64,000 nucleotides of DNA from Pseudomonas zanjanensis (GCF_014268745.2 NZ_JABWRB020000001.1:3410001-3474000); one strand, 5' to 3'; numbered from the stretch's first letter, positions 24,325-34,356 are shown. Notes: generated by a model not told the origin, from the sequence alone. A program made the numbers and translations.

Positions 24325-24819
24325 CTACTGTGCAGGTTTTACGCGCCGAATAAGGTCGTCCAGCACGTAGGTGTCCAGAAAGGCTGTGACTTCAATGATC
24401 TGACCATTCTTGAAGGTCATGTGCCACAGGTAGGTGTTGTTGTAGGGTTTATGATCAAGCGCCGTGGCTGTTCCGTCCCACATCACAACCACGACATCAT
24501 CCTGAGCAACGATGTTCTGCACCGTGGGGACAATCGGTGTTGCCAGCCGAGCGGTAATCGACCGCACGACATGGGCCAGCTCAGCCTTGTTGTTATAGAC
24601 ACCAGAAACAGGACTCGTCCCGGCCACGGTCCATTTCGCATTGGGCGCCAGCAGATCGAATACCGTGCCTTTGCCTTGTTGCCAATTCGCGAAGGCCTGG
24701 CGGACCAGATCCGTATTGGCGTTTTGAATAGGTTCCGAAGCCCAGACGTTACTCGTGGAAAACACTAAAGACAGTGCAAGAGCCTGGACGCGCCAAGCCA
24801 AATTCATCCATATGGTCAT
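24325..24819 (-). CDS. Exported NTF2/SnoaL-like protein
   Basis: A 164-residue protein with a signal peptide (MTIWMNLAWRVQALALSLVF to VWA) and an NTF2-like cone domain: VRQAFANWQQGKGTVFDLLAPNAKWTVAG region, VMWDGTATALD and NTYLWHMTFKNGQIIEVTAFLD. SnoaL/NTF2 folds serve as small binding proteins or cyclases; the periplasmic location makes a ligand-binding role likely but unproven. The next 235 bases hold nothing recognised. Confidence 0.8.
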   Translation of the reverse strand: MTIWMNLAWRVQALALSLVFSTSNVWASEPIQNANTDLVRQAFANWQQGKGTVFDLLAPNAKWTVAGTSPVSGVYNNKAELAHVVRSITARLATPIVPTVQNIVAQDDVVVVMWDGTATALDHKPYNNTYLWHMTFKNGQIIEVTAFLDTYVLDDLIRRVKPAQ

Positions 24820-25054
24820 GATGTTCTCTCACAGCAATGCAGTTGATAGGACGCTCTTCCAAGAGAACCTTAACGGCGTGTGCCCAGAAACCTTTGCCCG
24901 ATACTGCTGTGAGGTTGCCCGATGCTGTTCACTGGCGAGGTGCAACGACCAGCCGCTCATCAAGCAATTTTTTCCTTCAGCGTAACTACCTTCATGCCCT
25001 TATGCTCAGACTTCTAGGTCGCCGGAAAACCACCGCACGCTAGAGGAAAATGTT

Positions 25055-26257
25055 TCATTCCATGAGAGAGGCTGGTTTCCAGAATCGCCCGGCCAGCCAG
25101 CGACCGACACTCAAGGCCCAGGCCAACATAGCGATCAATCCGACACTAAGCAGCATCCCATTCACGCCCGTGCTGCTGATGAGCTTGCCGGCGATAAAGG
25201 GAAACCCGAATACGCCAATGAAGTAGGACAGGCTGAAAAGCAGCAGTGCCTGGGCGGTCAGTCCAGATGGCGCCTCGTTGGCAGCCAAGCCATTAATGAC
25301 CGAATAGTTGAGACCATAACCGACCCCAAGCAATGCCGCCGTCAACCCGTAACTCAGGCTGTCATGAACCCACACACCGAACCCCGTCACGGCGACCAAC
25401 GTCAGCGTGGTCAACAGGCAAGAAGTCGCAAAGGGGTCACGGCGGACCACCCACCCGGCAATCAACAACCGACAAGCGATAGCCGCCCCCATGAAACCGA
25501 CGAAAAACAGGGAGTAATCAAGCCCCTGACTGGCTGCATAACTGGTCTGGAAACTGCCCAGGCCGCCGAAGATCGCGCCCCCCAGCCCCACCATCAAAAT
25601 GGACAACGCTGAACGTGAGCGCAGCACATCCGTCGCCGACCTCAGCCCCATCCGTGCCTTATCGCCAGACCGGCGCTCCACTTCGGCAAAGCCCGTTCTC
25701 AGCCACCAAAAATACACCCCACCCAGCAATGCCGCGGCGGCGGCAAAGAAGAAAGCCGTCTGGATGGGTAGCCCGAAGGAACTGGCCAGCTTGCCTGAAA
25801 GAGGGCCACTACCGATCCCCGTCAACATGCTGCCCGACAAAAGCGCGAAGCAATGAGTCCGCCTGGCTGGCTCGACCATCGCTGCGACCATAATGGGCCC
25901 AACCGTGTAAAACAGCCCCCACCCAATCCCCAGCATCAAACCACAGGCCAACAAACCGAGGCCAAGGCCCGATAGCAGCGCAAACCCCATGGACGCAATG
26001 ATCAGAAAACCAGCGCCAAGGGCCATGCACAGTGCTGCACCTATGCGCTGCATCAAATGCCCCGAGGCGACCACCGCGACCAGGGTACTCGTCATGGCAA
26101 CGGCAAAGACTTGCCCCGCATCGCGCTCATTTCCCCCCAGGGAGGACACCAGCAGCGAGACCAGGAAAGTGGCGCCATAAGAAATGGACAGTAGGAAACT
26201 GGCTACGCAAAACAGGCCGAAGCGATTGGAGGGCTTGCCGTTGGAGAGCGGTGACAT
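25055..26257 (-). CDS. Major facilitator superfamily transporter
   Basis: A 400-residue inner-membrane protein with 12 predicted helices. The loop 2-3 region carries GHLMQRIG (residues 61-68), the counterpart of the MFS motif A, and the central cytoplasmic loop holds ERRSGDKARMG. The C-terminal half has YGLTAALLGVGYGLNYS. The substrate cannot be told; the layout is like sugar/drug efflux members. A single-gene unit with no adjacent regulator. Confidence 0.85.
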   Translation of the reverse strand: MSPLSNGKPSNRFGLFCVASFLLSISYGATFLVSLLVSSLGGNERDAGQVFAVAMTSTLVAVVASGHLMQRIGAALCMALGAGFLIIASMGFALLSGLGLGLLACGLMLGIGWGLFYTVGPIMVAAMVEPARRTHCFALLSGSMLTGIGSGPLSGKLASSFGLPIQTAFFFAAAAALLGGVYFWWLRTGFAEVERRSGDKARMGLRSATDVLRSRSALSILMVGLGGAIFGGLGSFQTSYAASQGLDYSLFFVGFMGAAIACRLLIAGWVVRRDPFATSCLLTTLTLVAVTGFGVWVHDSLSYGLTAALLGVGYGLNYSVINGLAANEAPSGLTAQALLLFSLSYFIGVFGFPFIAGKLISSTGVNGMLLSVGLIAMLAWALSVGRWLAGRFWKPASLME

Positions 26258-26422
26258 CGGTGTTTTTCCACGCGCTGAACAGGTCTTTTTGTAGCACGGC
26301 TACAGGCGGGGATAGTCGTTTGGGTGGCGGAGTCAAGGTTAGGAAGTTTGCAACTTTGCGCTGACGGCGTATCACCTGGGTGCCATTGCCCCCATCGTCA
26401 TTTTTTTAAGACGGCAGAAACC

Positions 26423-26461
26423 ACAAAACCCCTGGCTTTCTTGGAAAACCAGGGGTTTTGT
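26423..26461. terminator. Bidirectional terminator next to tRNA-Ser
   Basis: A perfect 13-bp stem (ACAAAACCCCTGG with its complement) bracketed by runs of T on both strands. It lies just past the 3' end of the minus-strand tRNA-Ser. Confidence 0.85.
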
Positions 26462-26473
26462 GTGTATCGAATT

Positions 26474-26563
26474 TGGCGGTGAAGGAGAGATTCGAACTCT
26501 CGATACAGTTTCCTGTATACACACTTTCCAGGCGTGCTCCTTAAGCCACTCGGACACTTCACC
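26474..26563 (-). tRNA. tRNA-Ser (anticodon GGA)
   Basis: On the minus strand the 5' GGTGAAG arm pairs with CTTCACC at the 3' end, followed by G and an encoded CCA (26474-26476). The T arm contains GTTCGAATC. The anticodon loop reads CTGGAAA with GGA, and there is a long variable arm (TGTATACAGGAAACTGTATC region), typical of tRNA-Ser. Length is 90 bases with CCA. Confidence 0.96.
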
Positions 26564-26870
26564 GTATCTCGCTAAACTGTTCAGTCTGTCGAGGCGCGCT
26601 AATGTAGTCGAAAGCTTTTCCGATGGCAAAGGTTTTTTTCAGAATTTTCATGCGGTTAAGCTTCGTCGGGTATTCAAACGCGCCTGGGCAGGGCAAACCG
26701 GCCAATCTTCGGGGTTGCGTGGGTACTGCCCTATAGATGAAGGCGTGGCGGGATGGGCGGGCCAGGCTGTTTGCGAGGTTGGGGGCTGACCGGTGAGTCA
26801 GTCACGGCGCTTTACCTGGCCTTCGGCGGTGGGTAACGTCTGCGACACTTCTCTTACAAGGAATAGCGTC
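26564..26870. other. Intergenic stretch between tRNA-Ser and crotonase
   Basis: About 307 bases. It presumably contains the tRNA-Ser promoter on the minus strand and the crotonase promoter on the plus strand. No repeat, structured RNA or credible small gene was recognised. Confidence 0.4.
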
Positions 26871-27560
26871 ATGAGCGACTTGATTGCCTACCATCTCGAA
26901 GACGGTATCGCGACCCTGACCTTGAACAACGGCAAGGTCAACGCCATCTCGCCGGATGTGATTGCCGCGTTCAACGCAGCGCTGGACCAGGCGACGGCGG
27001 ATCGGGCGGTGGTGATCATTACCGGGCAGCCGGGGATTTTGTCGGGTGGTTACGACTTGAAAGTGATGACTGCCGGTCCCAAGGAAGCGGTGAGCCTGGT
27101 CACGGCCGGCTCGACACTGGCCCGTCGACTGCTGTCGCACCCCTTCCCTGTCGTTGTCGCTTGCCCTGGGCATGCGGTGGCCAAGGGTGCGTTCCTGCTG
27201 CTGTCGGCGGATTACCGCATTGGTGTTGAAGGCCCGTTCAGCATTGGCCTGAACGAAGTGCAGATTGGCATGACCATGCACCATGCCGGTATCGAACTGG
27301 CCCGTGATCGCCTGCGCAAGTCGGCGTTCCACCGTTCGGTGATCAATGCCGAGATGTTCAATCCCCAAGGCGCCGTGGATGCCGGTTTCCTCGACAAGGT
27401 GGTGTCGGCCGAAGAACTGCGGGGCGCAGCCCTGGAAGCAGCGCGTCAGCTGAAAAAAATCAATATGTCAGCCCACAAGAACACCAAGCTGAAAGTTCGC
27501 AAGGCGCTGCTGGAAACGCTGGACAGTGCGATTCTGCTGGATCAGGAGCATATGGGCTGA
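26871..27560 (+). CDS. Crotonase / enoyl-CoA hydratase family protein
   Basis: The start at 26871 (MSDLIAYHLEDGIATL) follows AAGGAA. The 229-residue protein is slightly short for the family (about 255-260). The oxyanion-hole segments are GQPGILSGGYDLKVM (about 53-67) and the HAVAKGAFLLLSADYRIG region (about 103-120). The usual catalytic glutamates of enoyl-CoA hydratase are not both obvious. The reaction (hydratase, isomerase or hydrolase) is therefore uncertain. Cytosolic CoA-thioester metabolism is expected. Confidence 0.85.
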   Translation: MSDLIAYHLEDGIATLTLNNGKVNAISPDVIAAFNAALDQATADRAVVIITGQPGILSGGYDLKVMTAGPKEAVSLVTAGSTLARRLLSHPFPVVVACPGHAVAKGAFLLLSADYRIGVEGPFSIGLNEVQIGMTMHHAGIELARDRLRKSAFHRSVINAEMFNPQGAVDAGFLDKVVSAEELRGAALEAARQLKKINMSAHKNTKLKVRKALLETLDSAILLDQEHMG

Positions 27561-27586
27561 CGCTCACAAATCACTCAAACATCATT

Positions 27587-27716
27587 GTGGCGAGGGAGCT
27601 TGCTCCCGCTCGGCTGCGCAGCAGTCGTAAAAAACTGCCAGCCGTTTTTCCTGATACACCGTGTGGAATGGTTTGGGGCTGCTGCGCAGCCCAGCGGGAG
27701 CAAGCTCCCTCGCCAC
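27587..27716. repeat. REP pair, family A
   Basis: Inverted arms GTGGCGAGGGAGCTTGCTCCCGCT and complement, with inner complementary GGCTGCGCAGCAG and CTGCTGCGCAGCC segments. It fills much of the 357-base gap before plsC. The remaining 200 bases should hold the plsC promoter. Confidence 0.9.
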
Positions 27717-27917
27717 GGATTTAAGCCCCTCCCCTAGCGTTGGGCTTTTTCCTACATGGGCCGCTTAAAAATCTCCAACCGCTCTAGGACGCTTCTTGCG
27801 CACTACTTAGAAACATGCGCTTAAACATCGTCCATTTCCTACCTCTATAGGGGCAATTGCTGAAAACAGTGCACGTCCGTACACTGCGCCACCTTTTGTC
27901 CCGATGGGGCCCTGTAG

Positions 27918-28640
27918 ATGCTGTTTGTATTGCGTATGTTGTTGATGGGCCTGCACTTTGTCCTGGCGGGTGTGCTTGGGGTGATTCTGGGCCTGTGCCG
28001 GCCGTTCAATCCGGACAACAGTCGTTTATGCGCCAGGCTGTACGCGTTGCCGGCCATGTGCATTTTGCGCCTGCGGGTCCGGACGCAGGTCGACACGCTG
28101 GTGAATAAACCCAACGGCTGCGTGATCATCGCCAATCACCAATCCAACTATGACCTGTTCATGTTCGGCAACGTGGTGCCGCGCCGTACCGTGTGCATTG
28201 GCAAGAAGAGCCTGAAATGGGTGCCGCTGTTCGGGCAGTTGTTCTGGCTGGCGGGCAATGTGTTGATCGACCGCGGCAACGCGATCAAGGCGCGACAATC
28301 GATGCTGACCACCACTCATACGTTGCAGCATGAGGACACGTCGATCTGGGTCTTCCCGGAAGGCACGCGCAACCTGGGCGAGGACCTGCTGCCCTTCAAG
28401 AAAGGTGCATTCCAGATGGCAATCGCCGCTGGGGTCCCGATTATTCCGGTGTGCGTCAGCAGCTACATCAAGCACATGCGCCTCAATCGCTGGCGCAGTG
28501 GCGACATTCTCATACGCTCGTTGCCGGCGATTCCTACGGCCGGATTGAGCATGGATGACATGCCCCGGCTCATCGCCGAATGCCGCGAGCAGATGCGCGA
28601 ATGCATCGCGACCATGGACCGGCAGTTGCAAGCCGCGTGA
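27918..28640 (+). CDS. plsC: 1-acyl-sn-glycerol-3-phosphate acyltransferase
   Basis: A 240-residue membrane-associated acyltransferase that makes phosphatidic acid from lysophosphatidic acid. It has an N-terminal membrane helix (about 5-28). Motif I is NHQSNYD with catalytic His74 and Asp79, and motif III is FPEGTR at 146-151. The segment GVPIIPVCVSSYIKHM follows. The length is right for PlsC. A strong terminator follows the stop. Confidence 0.92.
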   Translation: MLFVLRMLLMGLHFVLAGVLGVILGLCRPFNPDNSRLCARLYALPAMCILRLRVRTQVDTLVNKPNGCVIIANHQSNYDLFMFGNVVPRRTVCIGKKSLKWVPLFGQLFWLAGNVLIDRGNAIKARQSMLTTTHTLQHEDTSIWVFPEGTRNLGEDLLPFKKGAFQMAIAAGVPIIPVCVSSYIKHMRLNRWRSGDILIRSLPAIPTAGLSMDDMPRLIAECREQMRECIATMDRQLQAA

Positions 28641-28644
28641 ATGG

Positions 28645-28668
28645 AAAACCCGCCCTACGGCGGGTTTT
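28645..28668 (+). terminator. Terminator after plsC
   Basis: AAAACCCGCC pairs with GGCGGGTTTT around a four-base loop and is followed by CTTT. It starts four bases past the plsC stop. Confidence 0.9.
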
Positions 28669-28775
28669 CTTTAACTGCCGAACTCTGCAGATTTCACTGA
28701 CTCTCAAGCAACAGGGCGCGTTAAGCTGAACGCTGCCTGCCACTGCCATTCTCCAATAAGAAGTGAACCACCATT

Positions 28776-29747
28776 ATGGGTAGAGTCGTTGCCGCTGCGG
28801 TTTACAGCGCCGGTAAGAAAGTCACCAATATCACCCTCGACGAAGGCAGCGCCTGGGCTGCCAAACCGGGTCACTTTGTATGGATCGGTCTCGAAGAGCC
28901 CAGCACGCTGGAGCTGACCAACCTGCAGCGTCAATTCAACCTGCACGAACTGGCGATCGAAGACGCCATGGAGAAACACAGCCGCCCCAAGCTGGAGACC
29001 TTTGGCGATGCGCTGTTCATCGTCACGTATTCGCCGATACGCAAGGACGGCAAGCTGGAGTTCATCGAGACCCATATCTTTGCCGGCAAGGGCTACGTCA
29101 TCACCGCTCGCAATGGCCATTCAGCGTCCTACGCCCACGTCCGACAGCGTTGTGAGGCACGTCCCCTCTTGCTGAAGCATGGGGAAGATTTTGTCCTCTA
29201 CGCCATCCTTGATTTCGTGATTGAAAACTACCAGCCGGTGGGTGAGGCCATTCACGCCGAAATCGATGAGCTGGAACGTAACGTGTTGTGCAGCTCCCTG
29301 AACGAGCGGGATATCCAAAACCTGCACAGCTTGCGCCGCGACGTGTTGCGCCTGCGTCGCTATGCAGCCCCCATGGTGGAAATCAGCGAAGAGCTGCAGC
29401 GACTCGACTTCCCCTTCATCGACAAGAACATGGGCCCGTACTTTCGCGATGTGCAGATTCACGTGACGCGGCAAATGGAAGACCTGGCGACCCTGGCCGA
29501 CATCGCCAGCCAGACCATTGAAGTCGGCGTGCTGCTCGAAGCGTCGCGCCAGAGCGTGGTGCAACGCAAGTTCGCCGCTTGGGCGGCGATCCTGGCGTTT
29601 CCCACGGCCGTGGCCGGGATCTATGGGATGAACTTCGAAAATATGCCGGAGTTGGCCTGGCACTATGGGTATTTTCTGGTGCTTGGATTCATCGGAGTGG
29701 GGTGCACCGCTTTGTGGGCAAGTTTCAAGCGGTCGGGGTGGTTGTAG
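28776..29747 (+). CDS. corA: Magnesium/cobalt transporter CorA
   Basis: A 323-residue protein with a long cytoplasmic N-terminal domain and two C-terminal transmembrane helices. The signature YGMNFENMP has the GMN filter at 284-286 at the end of the first helix, preceded by FAAWAAILAFPTAVAGI. The N-terminal region carries HELAIEDAMEKHSRPKLE (about 67-84), typical of CorA. It should form a pentameric Mg2+ channel in the inner membrane. Single-gene unit. Confidence 0.93.
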   Translation: MGRVVAAAVYSAGKKVTNITLDEGSAWAAKPGHFVWIGLEEPSTLELTNLQRQFNLHELAIEDAMEKHSRPKLETFGDALFIVTYSPIRKDGKLEFIETHIFAGKGYVITARNGHSASYAHVRQRCEARPLLLKHGEDFVLYAILDFVIENYQPVGEAIHAEIDELERNVLCSSLNERDIQNLHSLRRDVLRLRRYAAPMVEISEELQRLDFPFIDKNMGPYFRDVQIHVTRQMEDLATLADIASQTIEVGVLLEASRQSVVQRKFAAWAAILAFPTAVAGIYGMNFENMPELAWHYGYFLVLGFIGVGCTALWASFKRSGWL

Positions 29748-29779
29748 GCGAGCATCATCCGGTGGGATTTGTGTGGCGT

Positions 29780-29805
29780 CCATCGCGAGCAGGCTCGCTC
29801 CCACA
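29780..29805. repeat. Single REP, family B
   Basis: CCATCGCGAGCAGGCTCGCTCCCACA, one arm without a partner, between corA and the convergent amidotransferase gene. Confidence 0.75.
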
Positions 29806-29830
29806 TTAAGTCCTGCTCGGCGTGTGACCT

Positions 29831-30565
29831 TTAGGCTTGGCTGGTTTCAACCTGCGGCTTGTGCGCCACAAACCGCATCATCCACTCCGCCACTGTGGTG
29901 CCGTGGTGCTCATGGGCCAGGCTTGCCACGCCCTGGCTGTAAATCTGCTCGCCGAGGTGTTGCTGGCGAATCTCCAGCAAGGCCCGGGAGTAATCGTGGA
30001 TGAACTCCGGGTGGCCCTGGAAGCACAGCACCTGGTCGTTGATGTGGTAGGCGGCGAAGGGGCAGAAATCGCTGGAGGCGATGACGGTCGCGCTTTCGGG
30101 CAGTTCGGTGACCTGGTCCTGATGGCTGATCAGCAAGGTCAGTTCTTCCATCACCGGGCTCATCCACGGCGCCTTGGCCGCGAGTTTGTAGCGATGGGTG
30201 CCAACGCCCCAGCCTTGGGTAGCGCGCTCGGTCTTGCCGCCCAGCAACAACGCCAACAGTTGATGACCGAAGCACACACCGAGCAATTTGTCGCCGCGCT
30301 GGTAGCGCTCCAGCAGGTAGGTCTTGAGGGTTTGAATCCAAGGGTCGGTGCCAAAGGAGTCCGCCTTGCTGCCGGTCACCAGGTAAGCATCGAACGCCTC
30401 GTCATCGCTGGGGTAATGCCCCTCCATCACGTTGTACACGATGAATTCGGCCGCGATGGGCTGCTGTGAAAAAAGCCGCTGGAACATCTGCCCGTAACCC
30501 TGATATTGGTCGACCAGTTCAGGACGCAGGATATCGGTTTCCAGAATGCAGATGCGTAGCGACAT
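29831..30565 (-). CDS. Class I glutamine amidotransferase
   Basis: The start at 30565 (MSLRICILETDILRPEL) is the family N-terminus; an upstream extension in the same frame reads as non-coding. The 244-residue protein has nucleophile Cys98 (GVCFGHQ) with His186 and Glu188 (FQGHPEF). This stand-alone GATase1 type resembles GMP synthase-like or gamma-glutamyl hydrolases of unknown acceptor. It is downstream of the beta-oxidation operon on the same strand, with an 88-base gap. Confidence 0.88.
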   Translation of the reverse strand: MSLRICILETDILRPELVDQYQGYGQMFQRLFSQQPIAAEFIVYNVMEGHYPSDDEAFDAYLVTGSKADSFGTDPWIQTLKTYLLERYQRGDKLLGVCFGHQLLALLLGGKTERATQGWGVGTHRYKLAAKAPWMSPVMEELTLLISHQDQVTELPESATVIASSDFCPFAAYHINDQVLCFQGHPEFIHDYSRALLEIRQQHLGEQIYSQGVASLAHEHHGTTVAEWMMRFVAHKPQVETSQA

Positions 30566-30653
30566 AAAAAATACCTGACACGTGATGGGAATATTGCACA
30601 CCCCAGAGCCTGCCTTGAAACACGGTCCCAAGGCAAGCCCCTTCCCTGGTTTG

Positions 30654-32798
30654 TCAGAACAGTTCGTGCCGGGCGGCTTTCTCCAACAACAAGGCCGGCG
30701 GTGAGAAGCGTTCGCCGTATTGCTCGGCCAGGTACTGGGCACGACCGATAAAGTCCGGCAGGCCGTATTGGTTGATGAATTGCAGCGCACCACCGGTCCA
30801 GGCCGCAAAGCCGATGCCAAGGATCGAGCCGACGTTGGCGTCGGCCGTCGAGGTCAGTACGCCCTCCTCCACGCAGCGCACGGTTTCCAGGGCCTGGATG
30901 AACAGCAGGCGATCCCGGATATCCTGCGGGGAAATCTGCCCGTCGACTTTCTCGAAGCGGCTCTTTAACTGTGGCCACAGATACTTTTGTCCAGTGGCCG
31001 GGTATTCGTAGAAGCCGGCGCCAGCGGCCTTGCCCGGGCGCTTGTATTCGTTGAGCAGCAAGTCAATCACGGCGAACGCCGGGTGCTCAGTCGGCGTTTT
31101 CCCTTCTGCACGCAGGTCCTTGGCGGTTTGCGTGCGGATATGGCTCATCAGGCCGAGGGAAACTTCGTCAGAGATCGCCAGAGGTCCGACCGGCATTCCG
31201 GCCTTGCGCGCTTCGGTCTCGATCATCGGCGCGCTCACGCCCTCGCCGAGCATGGCGATGCCTTCACTGGTAAAGGTGCCGAATACCCGCGACGTGAAGA
31301 AACCGCGACTGTCGTTGACCACAATCGGCGTCTTGTTGATCTGCAGGACAAAATCGAAACCCCGGGCCAGGGTCGCGTCACTGGTATGAGCGCCCCTGAT
31401 GATCTCCACCAGGGGCATTTTTTCCACTGGGCTGAAGAAGTGCAGGCCGATGAACTTCGTCGGGTCCGGCACGGCCATGGCCAGGCCGGTGATAGGCAAG
31501 GTCGAGGTGTTGGAAGCGATCACCGCATCATCTCCCGCCACTGCCTGGGCGGCGGCCGACACGCTGGCTTTCAGGGCTCGATCTTCAAATACCGCTTCGA
31601 TGATCAGGTCGCAACCGGCCAGGTCCGCGTTGCTGTCGGTAGCGTGAATCCGCGCCAGTGTGGCTTCGCGCTGCTCGGCAGTGAGTTGTCCGCGGGCGAC
31701 CTTTTTATCCAGCAACGCCGCCGAACGGGCCTTGCCCTTCTCGGCTGCCGCCAGATCGACATCTTTCAGCACCACCGCAATGCCGGCCGCGGCGCTAACG
31801 TAAGCAATACCTGCCCCCATCATGCCCGCACCGAGCACGCCGACTTTTTTCGTCAGATATGGCGCCAAACCTTGTGGGCGAGAGCCGCCGGCCTTGATCT
31901 CGTTGAGCTGGAACCAGAAGGTGCCGATCAGGTTCTTTGCCACCTGGCTGGTGGTCAGTTCGGTGAAGTAGCGGGTTTCGATCAGGTGGGCCGTGTCGAA
32001 ATCCACCTGGGCGCCCTCCACTGCGGCGCAGAGGATCTTCTCCGGTGCCGGCAGGCAGCCCTGGGTCTTGTTGCGCAGGATCGAGGGGGCGATTGCCAAC
32101 ATTTGCGCGACTTTCGGGTCGGACGGCGTGCCGCCCGGCAGCCGATAGCCCTTTGCGTCCCAGGGTTGCACGACGCTGGGGTTGGCGAGAATCCAGGCCC
32201 GGGCCTTGGCCAGCAGTTCGTCACGATCCTTCGCCAGCTCATCGATCAAACCTGCCTGGAGCGCTTGTTGCGCATTGACCTTCTTGCCCTCGAGCAGGTA
32301 GGGCAAGGCCTTTTCCAAGCCGAGCAGGCGCACCATCCGCACCACCCCGCCGCCGCCCGGCAACAGGCCGAGGGTGACCTCCGGCAAACCGAGCTGCACC
32401 GATGGCAGGTCCAGCGCCACACGATGATGGCAGGCCAGGCAGATCTCCCAGCCACCGCCAAGGGCCGCGCCGTTGATGGCCGCCACCACGGGCTTGCCCA
32501 GGGTTTCCAAGGCACGCAGCTGCGCCTTGAGCAGCAGGACCATTTCATAAAAAGCCTTGGCCTCGGGCTTGCCGACCTTGACCAGCTCGTTGAGGTCACC
32601 ACCGGCAAAAAACGTGTGCTTGGCCGAGGTGATGATCACACCGGCAATCGAGTCCTTTTCAGCCTTCAAACGGGCGACGCAAGCGGCCATGGCCTCGCGG
32701 TAGCGCGCGTTCATGGTGTTGGCGCTCTGGCCCGGCATGTCCAGGGTCAGGACGACGATCCGGTCCTGGCCGGTTTCGTAACGGATGGCATCGGTCAT
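30654..32798 (-). CDS. Multifunctional beta-oxidation protein (enoyl-CoA hydratase / 3-hydroxyacyl-CoA dehydrogenase)
   Basis: A 714-residue two-enzyme protein of FadB/FadJ type. The N-terminal crotonase domain (about 1-190) has TFFAGGDLNEL and NGAALGGGWEICLACH. The Rossmann motif GVLGAGMMGAGIA (about 325-337) starts the NAD-binding 3-hydroxyacyl-CoA dehydrogenase domain. HFFSPVEKMPLVEI and the following C-terminal domains complete it. It performs hydration and oxidation of acyl-CoA intermediates. The thiolase gene lies 24 bases upstream in the same operon. Confidence 0.92.
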   Translation of the reverse strand: MTDAIRYETGQDRIVVLTLDMPGQSANTMNARYREAMAACVARLKAEKDSIAGVIITSAKHTFFAGGDLNELVKVGKPEAKAFYEMVLLLKAQLRALETLGKPVVAAINGAALGGGWEICLACHHRVALDLPSVQLGLPEVTLGLLPGGGGVVRMVRLLGLEKALPYLLEGKKVNAQQALQAGLIDELAKDRDELLAKARAWILANPSVVQPWDAKGYRLPGGTPSDPKVAQMLAIAPSILRNKTQGCLPAPEKILCAAVEGAQVDFDTAHLIETRYFTELTTSQVAKNLIGTFWFQLNEIKAGGSRPQGLAPYLTKKVGVLGAGMMGAGIAYVSAAAGIAVVLKDVDLAAAEKGKARSAALLDKKVARGQLTAEQREATLARIHATDSNADLAGCDLIIEAVFEDRALKASVSAAAQAVAGDDAVIASNTSTLPITGLAMAVPDPTKFIGLHFFSPVEKMPLVEIIRGAHTSDATLARGFDFVLQINKTPIVVNDSRGFFTSRVFGTFTSEGIAMLGEGVSAPMIETEARKAGMPVGPLAISDEVSLGLMSHIRTQTAKDLRAEGKTPTEHPAFAVIDLLLNEYKRPGKAAGAGFYEYPATGQKYLWPQLKSRFEKVDGQISPQDIRDRLLFIQALETVRCVEEGVLTSTADANVGSILGIGFAAWTGGALQFINQYGLPDFIGRAQYLAEQYGERFSPPALLLEKAARHELF

Positions 32799-32822
32799 GA
32801 AAGGTGTTCCTTGAAGTCGGGC

Positions 32823-34028
32823 TCAGAGGCGTTCGATGACGGTGGCAATGCCCATGCCGCCGCCGACACAGAGGGTCGCCAGGCCATAGCGCAGGCGACG
32901 CGCTTCCAACTCGTCGAGCAACGTGCCCAGGATTGCGCAGCCGGTGGCTCCCAAGGGATGTCCCAGGGCGATGGAGCCACCGTTGACGTTGACCTTGGCG
33001 GGATCGATGGCCATGTCCCGGATGAATTTGAGCACCACCGAGGCGAAAGCTTCGTTGACTTCGAACAGGTCGATGTCCTCCACCCGCAGCCCAGCCTTGG
33101 CCAGGGCCTTGCGGGTGGCCGGTGCCGGGCCGGTGAGCATGATGGTCGGGTCGGTGCTGGTGACGGCCGTGGCGACGATTCGCGCCCGGGGTTGCAGGCC
33201 CATGGCGCGCCCCTTGGCTTCGGAACCAATCAACATCAGCGCCGCACCGTCGACGATGCCGGAACTGTTGCCCGGCGTGTGCACATGATTGATTCGCTCG
33301 ACATGGCTATACACCCGCAGCGCCGTGCCATCGAAGCCCATCTGGCCCATGGCTTCGAAACTCGGCTTGAGCTTGCCCAGGCCGTCGAGCGTGGAGTCGG
33401 CGCGGATGAATTCGTCGTGGTCCAGCAGCACGATGCCATTCTGGTCCCGCACGGCAACCAGGGATTTATCGAACGAACCGTCAGCCCGGGCGCGCGCGGC
33501 TTTTTGCTGGGAATGCAGTGCGTAACCGTCGACATCCTCGCGGCTGAAGCCTTCCAAGGTGGCGATCAAGTCCGCACCGATGCCCTGGGGAATGAAGTGG
33601 CCGTGCAGGTTTGACTGTGGGTCCAGCGCCCACGCACCGCCATCGCTGCCCATGGGCACCCGGGACATGGACTCGACGCCGCCGGCCACCACCAGGTCTT
33701 CGAACCCGGAACGCACTTTCATGGCCGCCAGGTTCACCGCTTCCAGGCCCGAGGCGCAAAACCGATTAAGTTGCACGCCGGCCACACTGACATCCCAATC
33801 GGCCACCAGCGCAGCCGTCTTGGCGATATCGGCGCCCTGCTCGCCCACCGGCGTCACGCACCCGAGCACGATGTCGTCAACCTGGCTGGTGTCCAGATCC
33901 ATACGCTGCTGCAAGGCACTGAGCAGGCCGCCCATCAGGTTCACCGGCTTGACGCTGTGCAAGGCACCATCGGCCTTGCCCTTGCCGCGAGGGGTGCGTA
34001 ATGCGTCGAAAATCAAAGCTTGGGTCAT
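32823..34028 (-). CDS. Acetyl-CoA C-acyltransferase (thiolase)
   Basis: The start at 34028 ([18 protein letters not shown]) has GAGG seven bases upstream; an ATG at 34034 is less well placed. The 401-residue protein has the acyl-binding Cys91 (NRFCASG), the GHPLGATG histidine region and the second cysteine in CVGGGMGIA near the C-terminus. It performs the thiolytic step of beta-oxidation and forms an operon with the multifunctional protein just downstream. Confidence 0.93.
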   Translation of the reverse strand: MTQALIFDALRTPRGKGKADGALHSVKPVNLMGGLLSALQQRMDLDTSQVDDIVLGCVTPVGEQGADIAKTAALVADWDVSVAGVQLNRFCASGLEAVNLAAMKVRSGFEDLVVAGGVESMSRVPMGSDGGAWALDPQSNLHGHFIPQGIGADLIATLEGFSREDVDGYALHSQQKAARARADGSFDKSLVAVRDQNGIVLLDHDEFIRADSTLDGLGKLKPSFEAMGQMGFDGTALRVYSHVERINHVHTPGNSSGIVDGAALMLIGSEAKGRAMGLQPRARIVATAVTSTDPTIMLTGPAPATRKALAKAGLRVEDIDLFEVNEAFASVVLKFIRDMAIDPAKVNVNGGSIALGHPLGATGCAILGTLLDELEARRLRYGLATLCVGGGMGIATVIERL

Positions 34029-34356
34029 GACCATCCTCGAAACCACGGGCGTAATGCGATGCCTCAACCATAAGCCCAGCGGCGCCGGATTCAATGACCA
34101 CAGCGCTCAATGACATTGACGACCACGCTCAGACGAACGGTAGCGAGCTATCGGGTTAACCGTTTCAGGAGGGCGAGCTGTCTAGCAAAAGGGCCAGCAG
34201 GAAGGTGGCAATCCGCCTCATATCATTTTTATAGCCACGAACTAAAAGCTGATACGAATTGGATCTAAGCCAAGGCGGCCGCGGCCCCTAATGTAATCCT
34301 TGTACAAGTAAGTCGTCGGGTTTTGCCGAGGCGCTTGTCGGAACAGGAAGTGCACC
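34029..34356. other. Intergenic stretch upstream of the beta-oxidation operon
   Basis: About 330 bases. It contains a short palindrome CTTGTACAAG (34301-34310) and should include the operon promoter on the minus strand. No PsrA-type box was found here. A plus-strand terminator at 34357-34388 shows that something short may be transcribed rightward. Confidence 0.4.

Noticed and set aside
24820..25054. Possible small gene between the NTF2-like and MFS genes
   Set aside because: Short frames exist but are cysteine-rich and lack ribosome binding sites and recognisable features.
26474..26563. tRNA-Ser as an attachment site of an integrated island
   Set aside because: No integrase gene and no duplicated tRNA 3' end were found on either side; adjacent genes look like ordinary chromosome.
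30987..33614. A very long open frame (875 codons) on the plus strand
   Set aside because: It lies exactly opposite the multifunctional beta-oxidation and thiolase genes. High G+C third positions keep the opposite strand open; the protein has no domain and is rich in His, Gln and Arg.
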